DNA from: Corynebacterium rhinophilum
GTDB lineage: Bacteria > Actinomycetota > Actinomycetes > Mycobacteriales > Mycobacteriaceae
Length of the DNA stretch: 64,000 nucleotides
Direction: 5' to 3'
Assembly: GCF_030227225.1 (NCBI RefSeq)
Contig: NZ_JASPHQ010000003.1
Location: forward strand, 62,001-126,000
Positions 36,115-46,647 of the stretch are shown piece after piece. Made by a program: the position numbers and the translations under genes. Under the pieces are notes generated by a model. It saw only the letters and a program-made list of their open reading frames with translations. It had not been told where the DNA came from and did no database searches. The first letter of the stretch is position 1. Each line of letters starts with the position of its first letter.

Positions 36115-37425
36115 ATGCTTCGAACCATCGATCTCCGCGGTCAACAGCTTCGCCCCGCCACGCTGCGCCGCGTTCTTCCGCGCGGCGGCACCGATGTCAA
36201 TTCCGTCATGGGCACCGTCGTGCCGATGGTGAATAAGGTGCGCGACGAAGGCGTCCAAGCGGCGTTGGATTATGGGGAGCAATTCGATGGGGTGCGCCCG
36301 TCGTCCCTGCGCGTGCCCCAGGCGGAACTGGAGCGGGCCGCCGAAGAACTTGATCCCCAGGTGCGCTCGGCCATCGAGGCCTCCATTGCGCGAGTGCGCC
36401 GCGTGCATGCTGACCAAAAGCCGGATCCGCACACGACGCAGCTGGCACCCGGCGCCACCGTGACCGAGGTTTTCCGCCCCATCGAGCGCGTTGGCCTCTA
36501 TGTTCCCGGCGGCAAGGCGGTCTACCCGTCTTCAGTCATCATGAATACCGTGCCAGCGCAAGAGGCCGGTGCCTCCAGCTTGGTGGTCGCCTCCCCGCCG
36601 CAAAAAGATCACGGAGGATTGCCACACCCTACGGTCTTGGCCACGTGCCACATGCTGGGCGTGGAGGAAGTTTGGGCCGTTGGTGGCGGCCAGGCGGTAG
36701 CGCTTTTGGCCTACGGCGATGCGGAAGAAGACGTAGAGCCCGTGGACATGATTACCGGGCCGGGCAATATCTTTGTCGCGGCGGCGAAAAGGGCGGTGCG
36801 CGGGGTGGTCGGCACCGATGCGGAGGCTGGCCCGACCGAAATCGCCATTTTGGCGGATGAGACCGCAAATCCCGTCTACGTTGCCTATGACCTCATCTCT
36901 CAGGCGGAGCATGATCCGATGGCGGCAAGCGTGTTAATTACGGCATCGGAAAGCGTGGCCCAGCAGGTAAATCAGGAGGTTGAGCGCCGCTATACGGCAA
37001 CGGAGAACTCCGCCCGCGCCGCCGAGGCTTTAACCGGCGAGCAATCCGGCATCGTGCTGGTGGATTCCGTGGACGCGGGCATCGCCGTGGCGAATGCTTA
37101 TGCCGCCGAACACCTAGAAATCCACACCGCGGAGCCGCACGCGGTGGCAGAGCGCATCAACCACGCCGGCGCCATTTTCGTCGGGGCGTATTCCCCGGTG
37201 CCTTTAGGGGACTATTCGGCCGGTTCCAACCACGTGCTGCCTACCTCGGGCACGGCGCGGTTTTCGGCTGGGCTTTCTACCCACACCTTCCTCCGGCCGG
37301 TCAATCTCATCGATTATGACCGCGGCGCCCTGGAAGAAATCGCCCCCAACGTCATTGCCTTTGCTAATGCCGAGCGCCTTCCCGCCCACGGGGAGGCCAT
37401 TCGAGCCCGATTCGAGGAGAAATAA
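36115..37425 (+). CDS. hisD: Histidinol dehydrogenase
   Basis: 436 residues; oxidises histidinol to histidine, the last two steps. The sequence shows the family core: [55 protein letters not shown] and the zinc-linked segment [18 protein letters not shown]. The start was set at ATG 36115 ([10 protein letters not shown]), which matches the family N-terminus. A TTG at 36067 would add 16 residues, and a TAGTAT hexamer (36055-36060) probably marks the transcription start near there. It is the first gene of the his operon, with ATG of hisC abutting its stop. Confidence 0.96.
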   Translation: MLRTIDLRGQQLRPATLRRVLPRGGTDVNSVMGTVVPMVNKVRDEGVQAALDYGEQFDGVRPSSLRVPQAELERAAEELDPQVRSAIEASIARVRRVHADQKPDPHTTQLAPGATVTEVFRPIERVGLYVPGGKAVYPSSVIMNTVPAQEAGASSLVVASPPQKDHGGLPHPTVLATCHMLGVEEVWAVGGGQAVALLAYGDAEEDVEPVDMITGPGNIFVAAAKRAVRGVVGTDAEAGPTEIAILADETANPVYVAYDLISQAEHDPMAASVLITASESVAQQVNQEVERRYTATENSARAAEALTGEQSGIVLVDSVDAGIAVANAYAAEHLEIHTAEPHAVAERINHAGAIFVGAYSPVPLGDYSAGSNHVLPTSGTARFSAGLSTHTFLRPVNLIDYDRGALEEIAPNVIAFANAERLPAHGEAIRARFEEK

Positions 37426-38538
<1,113 letters not shown>

Positions 38539-38541
38539 GAT

Positions 38542-39144
38542 ATGACAAACCGTGTGGGGCGTGCCCAAAGAGCAACATCGGAATCGGATATCACCGTTTC
38601 CATCGACCTAGACGGCACCGGGAAAAGCGATATTTCCACTGGGCTGCCGTTCTTTGACCATATGCTTACCGCATTTGCCACACACGGTCTATTTGACCTG
38701 CAGGTAAAGGCCACCGGTGATGTGGAGGTTGACGCCCACCACACCGTGGAAGATACCGCCATCGTGCTAGGCCAGGCCCTGCGGGAAGCCGTGGGGGACA
38801 AGGCCGGGATTCGCCGCTTCGGCTCCCAATTACTACCCATGGATGAAGCGCTGGTAGAGGCGGTAGTGGACTTTTCGGGCCGTGCATACTTCGTGATGAA
38901 TGGCGAGCCGGAACACCTGCAGTGGCAGATCATCGGCGGGCACTATGCCACGGTGATTAACCGCCACTTCTTCGAATCCCTGGCCACGCACGCAGCCATT
39001 ACCCTGCACGTCAACGTGCGCTACGGCCGCGATCCGCACCACGTGACCGAGGCGGAATACAAGGCTGTAGCCCGCGCGCTGCGCGCTGCCGTGGACCAAG
39101 ATCCGCGCCAGACTGGCATCCCTTCGACGAAGGGAGCCCTGTAG
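38542..39144 (+). CDS. hisB: Imidazoleglycerol-phosphate dehydratase
   Basis: 200 residues, a monofunctional HisB without phosphatase domain. The two metal-binding motifs are DAHHTVEDT and the related [10 protein letters not shown], with PFFDHML near the N-terminus. GGAGTGAGAT precedes the ATG. The histidinol phosphatase must be encoded elsewhere. Confidence 0.96.
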   Translation: MTNRVGRAQRATSESDITVSIDLDGTGKSDISTGLPFFDHMLTAFATHGLFDLQVKATGDVEVDAHHTVEDTAIVLGQALREAVGDKAGIRRFGSQLLPMDEALVEAVVDFSGRAYFVMNGEPEHLQWQIIGGHYATVINRHFFESLATHAAITLHVNVRYGRDPHHVTEAEYKAVARALRAAVDQDPRQTGIPSTKGAL

Positions 39145-39147
39145 CCC

Positions 39148-39315
39148 GTGCAGTTTATGATCCTCATCCTGTTTTTGGTGGCAGGCCTCTTGGTAGGAGG
39201 GGCTTGGTCCGCGTATCAGCAGGACTCGAAGTTTTTTACGGTCGTCGCCGCGCTTTTAGCCGTTATTACCGTGGCCGCGGCCATCGCCTGGATGGTTGGA
39301 GGCTTTAGTAAATGA
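39148..39315 (+). CDS. Small membrane protein inside the his operon
   Basis: 55 residues with a GTG start 3 bases after the hisB stop, ending in ATGA overlap with the MFS gene. It reads MQFMILILFLVAGLLVGGAW, then a short polar loop (SAYQQDSKFF) and a second hydrophobic segment (VVAALLAVITVAAAIAWMV). The coupling on both sides and the clean two-span pattern support a real gene. Function is unknown; it may assist the adjacent transporter. Confidence 0.75.
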   Translation: MQFMILILFLVAGLLVGGAWSAYQQDSKFFTVVAALLAVITVAAAIAWMVGGFSK

Positions 39316-40562
39316 GCGAGTCCCAAGAGACCAATATTTGGAAGGTGCCCGGCTATACGCCGACGATGGTAGCCATCGCAGCCGCCTTTGGCGCCTGGTC
39401 CATCCTGCTTCCCGTGGTGCCGCTGGCCGTCATTGATTCTGGCGGTTCCGCGACCTTGGCGGGTGGATCCACCGGTATCTTCATGGCTTTTACCGTAGCC
39501 ACGCAGATCATGTCCCCGTGGCTTTTGCGCCGCTGGGGTTACCGGCGCGTGATGGCGCTATCCGCTTTTACCCTAGGCGTCCCGGCCTTTGGCCACCTGC
39601 TGGGCACCGACGCCTGGATCGTTTTGCTATTTTCCGCCATGCGCGGGGTGGGCTTCGGTGCCCTCACCGTGTCCGAATCCGCGCTGATTGCAGAGCTCTC
39701 CCCGGTGCGTCTGCTGGGCAAGGCCACCGGCATGATTGGTGTATTTACAGGCTTGGGGCAGATGATCTTCTTGCCGCTCGGCTTGTTCATGGCGGATTCG
39801 CTAGGGTACGCCTCTACCTATATCACCGCCGGTCTCATCGGCTTCTTGGGCTTTGCTATGTGCCTGCGCATTCCCAAGATCAAGGTCACCTTGGCCGAGG
39901 ATAATGACGAGGAAGTCAATATCATCCGCGTTCCCACCTGGAAGCTGGTATTGGTCCCGGCCCTGGCCTTGACCACTTTCTCCATGAGCTACGGCGCCAT
40001 TTCCTCTTTCTTGTCCCCCGCAATGCAGGAGCTCGATGCCGCAAAGGGCGCCAGCCTAGCCGGTGTCATGCTTTCCATCGTGGGCGGCGCGGCCATGATC
40101 TTTCGGTATTTCGCCGGCGTGGTCGCAGACCGCACGGGGGCCCCAGGTAGCTTGTACATTCCAAGCCAGATCATGGCGATCATCGGCGTCGGGACGATTT
40201 CCCTGACCCTATTTATGGAAAGCTCCATCTGGTGGCTGGTGCTCGGCGCCGTTCTTTTTGGTGGCGCATTCGGTATCGCGCAAAACGAGGCCTTGCTATC
40301 CATGTTTGACCGGCTGCCCCGCGAGCGGGTTTCAGAGGCTTCGGCCATTTGGAATATTTTCTACGATAGTGGCACCGGCTTGGGCTCGACCCTGCTCGGT
40401 GCCATGGTGGCAGGCTACGGATACGACGGTGCTTTCGGAGCGGGGGTTGCGATCCTTATCGCCGGGTTGCTCTTGACCACGGTGGACTTCATCCTGGGCC
40501 GGACTCGCATCAGCGAGACCAACGATATCCGCACCCGATTGCGTCGAATGCGTAAGGTATAG
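39312..40562 (+). CDS. MFS transporter inside the his operon
   Basis: 416 residues with about twelve hydrophobic segments. An MFS-type loop appears as LLRRWGYRRVMALSAF, and GVFTGLGQMIFLPLGLFMA corresponds to a helix 5 motif. The overlap with the 55-residue protein and the 3-base gap to hisH place it firmly in the operon. Export or uptake of histidine or a pathway intermediate is a natural guess, but the sequence does not show the substrate. Confidence 0.87.
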   Translation: MSESQETNIWKVPGYTPTMVAIAAAFGAWSILLPVVPLAVIDSGGSATLAGGSTGIFMAFTVATQIMSPWLLRRWGYRRVMALSAFTLGVPAFGHLLGTDAWIVLLFSAMRGVGFGALTVSESALIAELSPVRLLGKATGMIGVFTGLGQMIFLPLGLFMADSLGYASTYITAGLIGFLGFAMCLRIPKIKVTLAEDNDEEVNIIRVPTWKLVLVPALALTTFSMSYGAISSFLSPAMQELDAAKGASLAGVMLSIVGGAAMIFRYFAGVVADRTGAPGSLYIPSQIMAIIGVGTISLTLFMESSIWWLVLGAVLFGGAFGIAQNEALLSMFDRLPRERVSEASAIWNIFYDSGTGLGSTLLGAMVAGYGYDGAFGAGVAILIAGLLLTTVDFILGRTRISETNDIRTRLRRMRKV

Positions 40563-40565
40563 CCC

Positions 40566-41198
40566 ATGACAAAATCAGTGGTGTTATTGGACTACGGCGC
40601 GGGCAATATTCGCTCCGCCCAGCGTGCCCTCGAGCGCGTCGGGGCGGAGGTAACCGTCACGGCGGATCCTTATCAGGCCCTTGAGGCGGATGGTCTGCTG
40701 GTTCCCGGCGTGGGCGCGTTCGATGCCTGCATGAAAGGGCTTAGGGCAGTGAATGGGCCAAGGGTCATCGGCCAGCGCCTAGCAGGGGAGCGGCCGGTCA
40801 TGGGCATTTGTGTGGGCATGCAGGTGCTTTTCGATGCCGGCGTCGAGCACGGCATCCACTCCACAGGCTGCGGCGAATGGCCAGGGACAGTCGAGCGCCT
40901 GCAGTCCGACGTTTTGCCGCATATGGGCTGGAATACCGTCGAGATGCCGGATGACAGCGCCATGTTTGCTGGACTTAATGCCGACGAGCGATTTTATTTC
41001 GTGCATACCTACGGCGTTCGCCGCTGGGAATTAGAAACCGTCATTACCCGCCCGCCGCTGGTGAGCTGGTCCACGCACGCCGGGGATTCTTTCGTGGCGG
41101 CGGTGGAAAATGGCGCTCTCTGGGCTACGCAATTCCACCCCGAAAAATCCGGAGATGCGGGCGCGCAGCTATTGGAAAACTGGATGCAGACTCTCTAG
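40566..41198 (+). CDS. hisH: Imidazole glycerol phosphate synthase, glutaminase subunit
   Basis: 210 residues, class I glutamine amidotransferase. The nucleophile Cys is in [13 protein letters not shown], and the His-Glu pair is in [25 protein letters not shown] is the family start. It supplies ammonia to HisF, encoded about 1.6 kb downstream. Confidence 0.96.
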   Translation: MTKSVVLLDYGAGNIRSAQRALERVGAEVTVTADPYQALEADGLLVPGVGAFDACMKGLRAVNGPRVIGQRLAGERPVMGICVGMQVLFDAGVEHGIHSTGCGEWPGTVERLQSDVLPHMGWNTVEMPDDSAMFAGLNADERFYFVHTYGVRRWELETVITRPPLVSWSTHAGDSFVAAVENGALWATQFHPEKSGDAGAQLLENWMQTL

Positions 41199-41211
41199 GT
41201 AGGATGAAACC

Positions 41212-42000
41212 ATGACTTTTACGCTTTTGCCCGCAGTCGATGTCGCCGGCGGAAAAGCCGTGCGCTTGGATCAGGGAGAAGCCGGCACCGAAAAGGTCTA
41301 CGGCGCCCCGCGGGACGCCGCACTCGAGTGGCAGCGCCAAGGCGCCCAGTGGCTGCACTTTGTTGACCTCGATGCTGCCTTTAATCGCGGTTCCAACCAC
41401 GAGCAGATGGCGGGGATTACCCAAGAACTCGGCATTAATGTCGAGCTAACCGGCGGCATCCGCGATGATGCCGGGGTAGAGCGCGCGCTGGCCACTGGCG
41501 CGAACCGCATCAATATTGGCACCGCCGCCTTAGAAAACCCAGAGTGGATAGAAAAGATCCTTGGTAAGTATGGCGAGAAAGTTGCCGTGGACTTGGCGGT
41601 GCGCTTAGAAGATGGCGAGTGGCGCACAAAGGGCAATGGCTGGGTCTCCGATGGCGGGGATCTTTGGGAGGTACTCGAGCGCCTCGATGCCGCTGGGTGT
41701 CAACGCTTTGTGGTTACGGACGTGTCCAAGGACGGGACGCTGACTGGGCCCAATGTGGAATTACTGCGCGAGGTAGCTATGGCAACCGATGCCAAGGTGA
41801 CCGCCTCCGGCGGCATTTCCTCCCTGGCAGATCTTAGGGAGCTGGCCCGGTATGAAAATGAGGGCATCGATTCGGCCATCATTGGCAAGGCGTTATATGA
41901 GGGAAACTTCAGCCTGAATGAGGCGCTAGCGGCGGTGGCAGAGGTAGAGCCGCTTCCCGCAGAGGTGCCCATCGATCCTTATGACCCCGAGGAAGAGTAA
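41212..42000 (+). CDS. hisA: ProFAR isomerase of the PriA/subHisA group
   Basis: 262 residues, a (beta/alpha)8 barrel that isomerises ProFAR to PRFAR. It aligns closely with mycobacterial Pri[62 protein letters not shown] and ASGGISSL. Catalytic aspartates are Asp10 and the Asp of TDVSKDG. At the position of PriA Arg143, used for the TrpF reaction, it has Asn142 (KGNGW), while Trp144 is kept. This points to a HisA-only enzyme (subHisA). The C-terminus has an acidic extension (IDPYDPEEE). It follows hisH by 13 bases. Confidence 0.95.
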   Translation: MTFTLLPAVDVAGGKAVRLDQGEAGTEKVYGAPRDAALEWQRQGAQWLHFVDLDAAFNRGSNHEQMAGITQELGINVELTGGIRDDAGVERALATGANRINIGTAALENPEWIEKILGKYGEKVAVDLAVRLEDGEWRTKGNGWVSDGGDLWEVLERLDAAGCQRFVVTDVSKDGTLTGPNVELLREVAMATDAKVTASGGISSLADLRELARYENEGIDSAIIGKALYEGNFSLNEALAAVAEVEPLPAEVPIDPYDPEEE

Positions 42001-42003
42001 ACG

Positions 42004-42774
42004 ATGATGGATCCGCGCGAGTTGGTGGCCTTCGCGGAGGCGGCCGTTGACCAAGTCGAACCCACCTTTCGATCCGGCATCGGGGCGCCACCGGCCCACT
42101 TTAAGAGCCGGGGCGATTTCGCCACAGAGGTGGACTTGGCCATCGAAAAGCAGCTGCGCGAAATCTTGCAGCAGATGACCGGTATCCCGGTCTATGGAGA
42201 GGAATCCGGCGGAAGCATCCATGACACCGTGTGGGTGGTCGATCCAATCGATGGGACCGCAAATTATTCCGCGGGCAATCCCATGGCCGGCATCTTGGTT
42301 GCCCTAGTTCACGAAGGCCAGCCGGTTGCGGCCATCTCAGATTTTCCTCTTTTAGGCAGGCGCTTGGTTGCCAGCGATGGATCGCCGCTGCGCTCTGCGG
42401 GTGGACCATCCGGCGGATTCGGTGGAGGGGAGGAGTCCCCAGAATTCGATGATGCCCGTGGGCACGTGGGGTGTTTTTCCAACCTGCCCACCGCGGCATT
42501 CCACGAGCTGCGCGAAACCGGCTTGCGCCCACGCATCACGGGCTCAGTGGGGCTAGATAATGCCTTCGTTGCCCAGGGAGTTTTTGACGGTGCCGTCAAT
42601 TTCTCGCCACACCCGTGGGATAACGCGGCGGGAGCGCTCCTTATCAAGGTAGCCGGAGGCATCGTCACGGATCCGGAGGGCAATCCGTGGACCGTGAAGT
42701 CGCGGGGTATGGTCTCTGGTACCCCGCAGGTGCACGAGACAATCCTGGAAATCCTATCTCACCACACAAATTAA
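42004..42774 (+). CDS. impA: Inositol monophosphatase-family phosphatase
   Basis: 256 residues. The metal-binding motifs are YGEESGG (Glu), WVVDPIDGTANYSAG (Asp-Pro-Ile-Asp-Gly-Thr) and HPWDNAAGALLIKVAGG (Trp-Asp). The substrate could be inositol phosphate or another small phosphate. In C. glutamicum an impA gene occupies this position between hisA and hisF, while the characterised histidinol phosphatase (hisN) of the same family lies elsewhere. A contribution to histidinol-phosphate hydrolysis is possible but unproven. Confidence 0.9.
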   Translation: MMDPRELVAFAEAAVDQVEPTFRSGIGAPPAHFKSRGDFATEVDLAIEKQLREILQQMTGIPVYGEESGGSIHDTVWVVDPIDGTANYSAGNPMAGILVALVHEGQPVAAISDFPLLGRRLVASDGSPLRSAGGPSGGFGGGEESPEFDDARGHVGCFSNLPTAAFHELRETGLRPRITGSVGLDNAFVAQGVFDGAVNFSPHPWDNAAGALLIKVAGGIVTDPEGNPWTVKSRGMVSGTPQVHETILEILSHHTN

Positions 42775-42810
42775 TCCCACCCCACCGACCTGTGAAGGAG
42801 TAAGCCCCGC

Positions 42811-43581
42811 ATGGCTGTAGCCGTTCGCATAATCCCGTGCCTTGATGTGGATCAAGGCCGCGTAGTCAAGGGCGTGAATTTTGCTCACCTGCGCGATGCA
42901 GGAGACCCCGTGGAATTAGCCGCACGCTATGAAGAATTGGGCGCAGACGAACTGACTTTTCTTGATGTCTCCGCATCCAAGCACGGCCGGTCCACCATGC
43001 TCGATGTGGTACGCCGCACCGCCGATCAAGTCTTTATCCCCCTCACCGTGGGTGGGGGAGTGCGCAGCGTTGACGATGTCCGCGAGCTCTTGCGCACTGG
43101 CGCGGATAAGGTATCGGTCAATACCGCCGCGATAGGCAATCCCGACCTGCTGCGCGAATTGGCAGAAGTCTTTGGCTCGCAGTGCATCGTTTTATCCGTG
43201 GACGCACGGCGCACCGACGCGCCGCATGCACCGTCGGGGTTTGAAGTCACGACGCACGGCGGGACGACATCGGCTGGCATCGATGCAGTGGAATGGGCCC
43301 GGACCGGCGCCGAGCTGGGCGTAGGGGAGATCCTTTTAAACTCCATGGATGCAGATGGCACGAAGGCCGGATTCGACCTCGAACTTTTGCGCGTGGTGCG
43401 GGAAACGGTGAATATTCCCGTCATTGCCTCCGGTGGAGCGGGCGCGGCAGCGGACTTTCCACCCGCCGTTGAAGCCGGTGCCGATGCCGTCCTGGCCGCC
43501 AGCATTTTCCACTTTGGGGAGGTAGAAATTGGCGAGGTCAAAAAGGCCCTGGCGGAGTCTGGCTACGAGGTGCGCCGATGA
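42811..43581 (+). CDS. hisF: Imidazole glycerol phosphate synthase, cyclase subunit
   Basis: 256 residues, (beta/alpha)8 barrel. Catalytic Asp residues are in [16 protein letters not shown] and in [35 protein letters not shown] and [11 protein letters not shown] are the phosphate and barrel motifs. It uses ammonia from HisH to close the imidazole ring. GAAGGAG precedes the ATG; the stop overlaps hisI by ATGA. Confidence 0.97.
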   Translation: MAVAVRIIPCLDVDQGRVVKGVNFAHLRDAGDPVELAARYEELGADELTFLDVSASKHGRSTMLDVVRRTADQVFIPLTVGGGVRSVDDVRELLRTGADKVSVNTAAIGNPDLLRELAEVFGSQCIVLSVDARRTDAPHAPSGFEVTTHGGTTSAGIDAVEWARTGAELGVGEILLNSMDADGTKAGFDLELLRVVRETVNIPVIASGGAGAAADFPPAVEAGADAVLAASIFHFGEVEIGEVKKALAESGYEVRR

Positions 43582-43940
43582 GCAATCCCGCAGACTTTGA
43601 ACTAGACCCACAGATAGCTGCGCTGCTCAAGCGCAATGAGCAAGGGCTCGTGCCAGCCATTGCCCAGGCCGATTCCGGCGAAGTGCTGATGCTTGCCTGG
43701 ATGGATGACCACGCGCTGGCCCACACGCTGGCCACACGCAAGGGCACGTACTTCTCGCGCTCGCGCGGCGAGTATTGGATTAAGGGCGCGACCTCAGGAC
43801 ATACGCAGGAGGTGCTTGGTGTGCGCCTTGATTGCGATGGCGATACCATCTTGCTGACCGTGCGTCAGCGCGGTGCCGCGTGCCACACCGGCGACCGGAC
43901 CTGCTTCGATGCGACAGTTCTTTTAGGGGATGATTCCTAA
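43578..43940 (+). CDS. hisI: Phosphoribosyl-AMP cyclohydrolase
   Basis: 120 residues, HisI without the HisE domain. [29 protein letters not shown], and the zinc and metal ligands in [10 protein letters not shown] and CHTGDRTCF are present. It overlaps hisF and the next gene. hisE and hisG are not in this window. Confidence 0.97.
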   Translation: MSNPADFELDPQIAALLKRNEQGLVPAIAQADSGEVLMLAWMDDHALAHTLATRKGTYFSRSRGEYWIKGATSGHTQEVLGVRLDCDGDTILLTVRQRGAACHTGDRTCFDATVLLGDDS

Positions 43941-44575
43941 TGACGAGGCGACTTGGCCCACTCCTTATCGCGGTGGGCACGGCAGTGCTGTGGTTTTCTT
44001 CCCGAAGCACCTGGGTAAAAGCGGTAAGCGAGGACGATAAATCAGGCTCAGCAACCAATGAGATCGTAGGGTCCGCCTGGTCCCTAGAGCTTATGGCCTT
44101 GACGCTGGTCCTCCTCGCCGGTGTACTCGCGGGCCTAGCGTTGCGCCGAACGGGGCGCCGCATCGTGGCCATCGTGTGCGCCCTCGCCGCCGCAGGCGCC
44201 GCGTGGAGTCCTATTAGCCTGCTGACCAGCGGCGCCGATGCCGAGCGCGCGCAAAAAATATTGCAAGGCGCGTCTGCAAATGAAAACGCGGTGGATTCTG
44301 CCGCAATTTCTGATTGGGCGACCGTCATTTCCACGGAGATCACCAAGCTCGGCCCCATCGTCGCCATTATCGGGGCCGCACTGGCATTTTTCGGCGCCGT
44401 ACTCTTGGCCCAGAACCCAGGCAAGGACAAGGTCAAGGCGTCGAGCAAATACGAAACCCCTGCCGCCCGCCAAGAAAAGCTGGCGGAAGATTTGGAGACC
44501 TCATCCGATTCCGGCCGTGTGATGTGGGACGCGCTCGATAGCGATATCGACCCGACTGATGTGAGCCGTAAATAG
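43940..44575 (+). CDS. Trp-operon-associated membrane protein (TIGR02234 type)
   Basis: 211 residues with four hydrophobic segments, starting [47 protein letters not shown] and LGPIVAIIGAALAFFGAVLLA follow, then a polar tail ending MWDALDSDIDPTDVSRK. In mycobacteria and streptomycetes this protein is encoded between trpE and trpC. Here it directly overlaps hisI (TAATG), and no trpE is present. The molecular role is unknown. Confidence 0.85.
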   Translation: MTRRLGPLLIAVGTAVLWFSSRSTWVKAVSEDDKSGSATNEIVGSAWSLELMALTLVLLAGVLAGLALRRTGRRIVAIVCALAAAGAAWSPISLLTSGADAERAQKILQGASANENAVDSAAISDWATVISTEITKLGPIVAIIGAALAFFGAVLLAQNPGKDKVKASSKYETPAARQEKLAEDLETSSDSGRVMWDALDSDIDPTDVSRK

Positions 44576-44661
44576 CCCCGTTCGCGCAGCACAATTTCCG
44601 GAAACGCCCCGAATAGCGTTAATCTAAGTGTGATTTTAATCGCGCTTGGAGGGAGGTGCTC

Positions 44662-45492
44662 ATGCCCACACCCATTGCCGTCGATCACCTGGTCGCTGGG
44701 GTGTTAGAGGATGTCGCCGCGCGCGAAGCCCGCGTTTCTTTCCAAGATATTAAGGCGCGCTCACGGGACATGGAGCCTCCCCGCGATGCCCGCGCGGCCC
44801 TTTTAAAACCCGGTTGTTCAGTCATTACTGAACTTAAACGTGCCGTTCCTTATACCGGAGAAATCGCCCACGTGGGCTCGGCCGAGCAGATGGCCGAATG
44901 GGCTCGCACCTTTGAGGACTGCGGCGTGCATTTGATGGCCTGCCAGACGGATACGCGGCGGTTTAACGGATCGCTTGAGGATATGGCGGCCGCGCGCGCT
45001 GCTATCGATATCCCGATGATGGCGCGCGATCTCATCGTGGATCCGTACCAGATTCACGAGGCCCGCTGCTTTGGTGCCGATGCGATCCCGCTGCAGGTCG
45101 AGCTTTTAGAACAAGCTCGATTGGAAGCCCTCTTGGACCGCGCGGAATCGCTGGGGATGACCGCCATCGTGGAGGTGCGAACCTGCGGGGAGGTCAACCG
45201 CGCCATCAAGGCCGGCAGCAGTGTCATCGCGATCAATGCGTGGTCCCTTGCCTCGGATGAGATCAACCGGGAGGCCTTCAATGATATTGCCCCGGGGCTG
45301 CCGGAATCGCTCCTGCGCATCGCCGTGGGCGGGGTGAATAATGCCCGCAACCTTTTCCACTATGCCTCCCGCGGAGCGGATGCGGTACTGGTCGGCGAAT
45401 CCGTCATGGCGGCTCAGGATCCCACCGCCTTGGCACGCTCTTTGGTGGCTGCGGGCCAACACCCAGCCTGCCCCTCGCGTAAAAGTCCCTAG
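44662..45492 (+). CDS. TrpC homologue with degraded catalytic site
   Basis: 276 residues, (beta/alpha)8 indole-3-glycerol-phosphate synthase fold. The N-terminus (GVLEDVAAREARVSFQDIK), RRFNGSLEDM, VDPYQIHEAR, TESLGMTA-like AESLGMTAIVEV and the C-terminus (VAAGQHPACP) follow actinobacterial TrpC closely. Key residues differ: the usual VKRASPS is LKRAVPY (Glu57 and Lys59 kept), the catalytic Lys of RKDF is Arg122 (ARDL), INNRDL is INAWSL, and ESG of the phosphate site is VGG (222-224). Glu171 remains. Normal TrpC activity is doubtful. GGAGGGAGG precedes ATG 44662. It sits where trpC stands in mycobacteria, before lgt. Confidence 0.88.
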   Translation: MPTPIAVDHLVAGVLEDVAAREARVSFQDIKARSRDMEPPRDARAALLKPGCSVITELKRAVPYTGEIAHVGSAEQMAEWARTFEDCGVHLMACQTDTRRFNGSLEDMAAARAAIDIPMMARDLIVDPYQIHEARCFGADAIPLQVELLEQARLEALLDRAESLGMTAIVEVRTCGEVNRAIKAGSSVIAINAWSLASDEINREAFNDIAPGLPESLLRIAVGGVNNARNLFHYASRGADAVLVGESVMAAQDPTALARSLVAAGQHPACPSRKSP

Positions 45493-45545
45493 GAAAAATC
45501 ACCCCAAACTAGCTCAAGGGCACGCTGATAAGGCACACTATCTAC

Positions 45546-46526
45546 GTGCATACTCAGAATCTTGCAAATATTCCCTCTCCGCCGCAGGGCGTGGTGTGGC
45601 ATCTTGGCTCCATTCCAATCCATGCGTATGCGCTGTGCATCATCGTCGGCATCCTCGTGGGTATGTGGATGACGTTGAAGAGGTACACAGCCCGGGGCGG
45701 CAATCCCGATACCGTGTGGGATGCAACCATCGTCGTTATCCCCGCGGGCATCGTGGGCGGGCGGATCTATCACGTCATCACGGATAACCAGAAGTACTTC
45801 TGCGATACCTGCAATCCCGTCGATGCCCTCAAGGTCACCAATGGTGGTCTCGGCATCTGGGGCGCGGTCGCCTTAAGCGCCGTAGCGCTGTGGGTAATGT
45901 TTCGGATTAAGAAGATCCCCCTGGCACCGTTTGCGGACGCGGTGGCGCCTGGCCTCATCCTTGCCCAGGGCATTGGCCGGCTGGGTAACTGGTTTAATCA
46001 GGAACTCTACGGCCGGCCGACCGACGTTCCGTGGGCGCTGGATATTTACTACCGCGTCGATGAAGCGGGGGAATACGCACCGGTTTCTGGGCACTCTACC
46101 GGTGAGGTGATCGCTTCAGTGCACCCAACGTTTTTGTATGAGCTCATCTGGAACGTGCTGGTGTGCTTGTTCCTGTTGTGGGCGCACAAAGCATGGAAGC
46201 TGGGCCGCGGACGGGTATTCGCCCTCTACGTCGTGGGCTACACGCTGGGCCGCTTTTTCATCGAAGGCATGCGATCTGACGAAGCCACCGAAATTTTTGG
46301 CGTCCGTGTGAACCTCATCGTCTCCGCCGTTGTCTTTATCGCCGGTCTCATCGTCTTCTTCTTGCTGGACAGGCAGCGCAAAGGCCCCGAAACCCCAGCA
46401 AAAGTCGACCCGCGTTACTACCGCGAGCAGGCCGAGAGCGCTGCGGAAAATGGCGTCGAGGAAGACGAGAAACGCGTGGGAACAGCGCGTGCTCAAGGCA
46501 CCTCGGGTACAGCAAGCGGCCGCTAA
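45546..46526 (+). CDS. lgt: Prolipoprotein diacylglyceryl transferase
   Basis: 326 residues with about seven hydrophobic segments. The signature [16 protein letters not shown] (from about residue 144) and [10 protein letters not shown] match the family. It attaches diacylglycerol to the lipobox Cys, acting before LspA on lipoproteins such as those at 15701, 16343 and 33780. The C-terminus is a polar tail of about 50 residues. Start GTG 45546; ribosome binding site unclear. It follows the TrpC homologue by about 50 bases. Confidence 0.95.
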   Translation: MHTQNLANIPSPPQGVVWHLGSIPIHAYALCIIVGILVGMWMTLKRYTARGGNPDTVWDATIVVIPAGIVGGRIYHVITDNQKYFCDTCNPVDALKVTNGGLGIWGAVALSAVALWVMFRIKKIPLAPFADAVAPGLILAQGIGRLGNWFNQELYGRPTDVPWALDIYYRVDEAGEYAPVSGHSTGEVIASVHPTFLYELIWNVLVCLFLLWAHKAWKLGRGRVFALYVVGYTLGRFFIEGMRSDEATEIFGVRVNLIVSAVVFIAGLIVFFLLDRQRKGPETPAKVDPRYYREQAESAAENGVEEDEKRVGTARAQGTSGTASGR

Positions 46527-46647
46527 TGACCGGTTATGTGTGATCGTGTCCGATTGCCCTAGTTAAGGCCAAAAAAAATTGTGGCCTGTCGGCGCGCGAG
46601 GGAGTAGGTTGGGGGTTGTTCAATTTCCCCGATGGAATAGGCCAATA

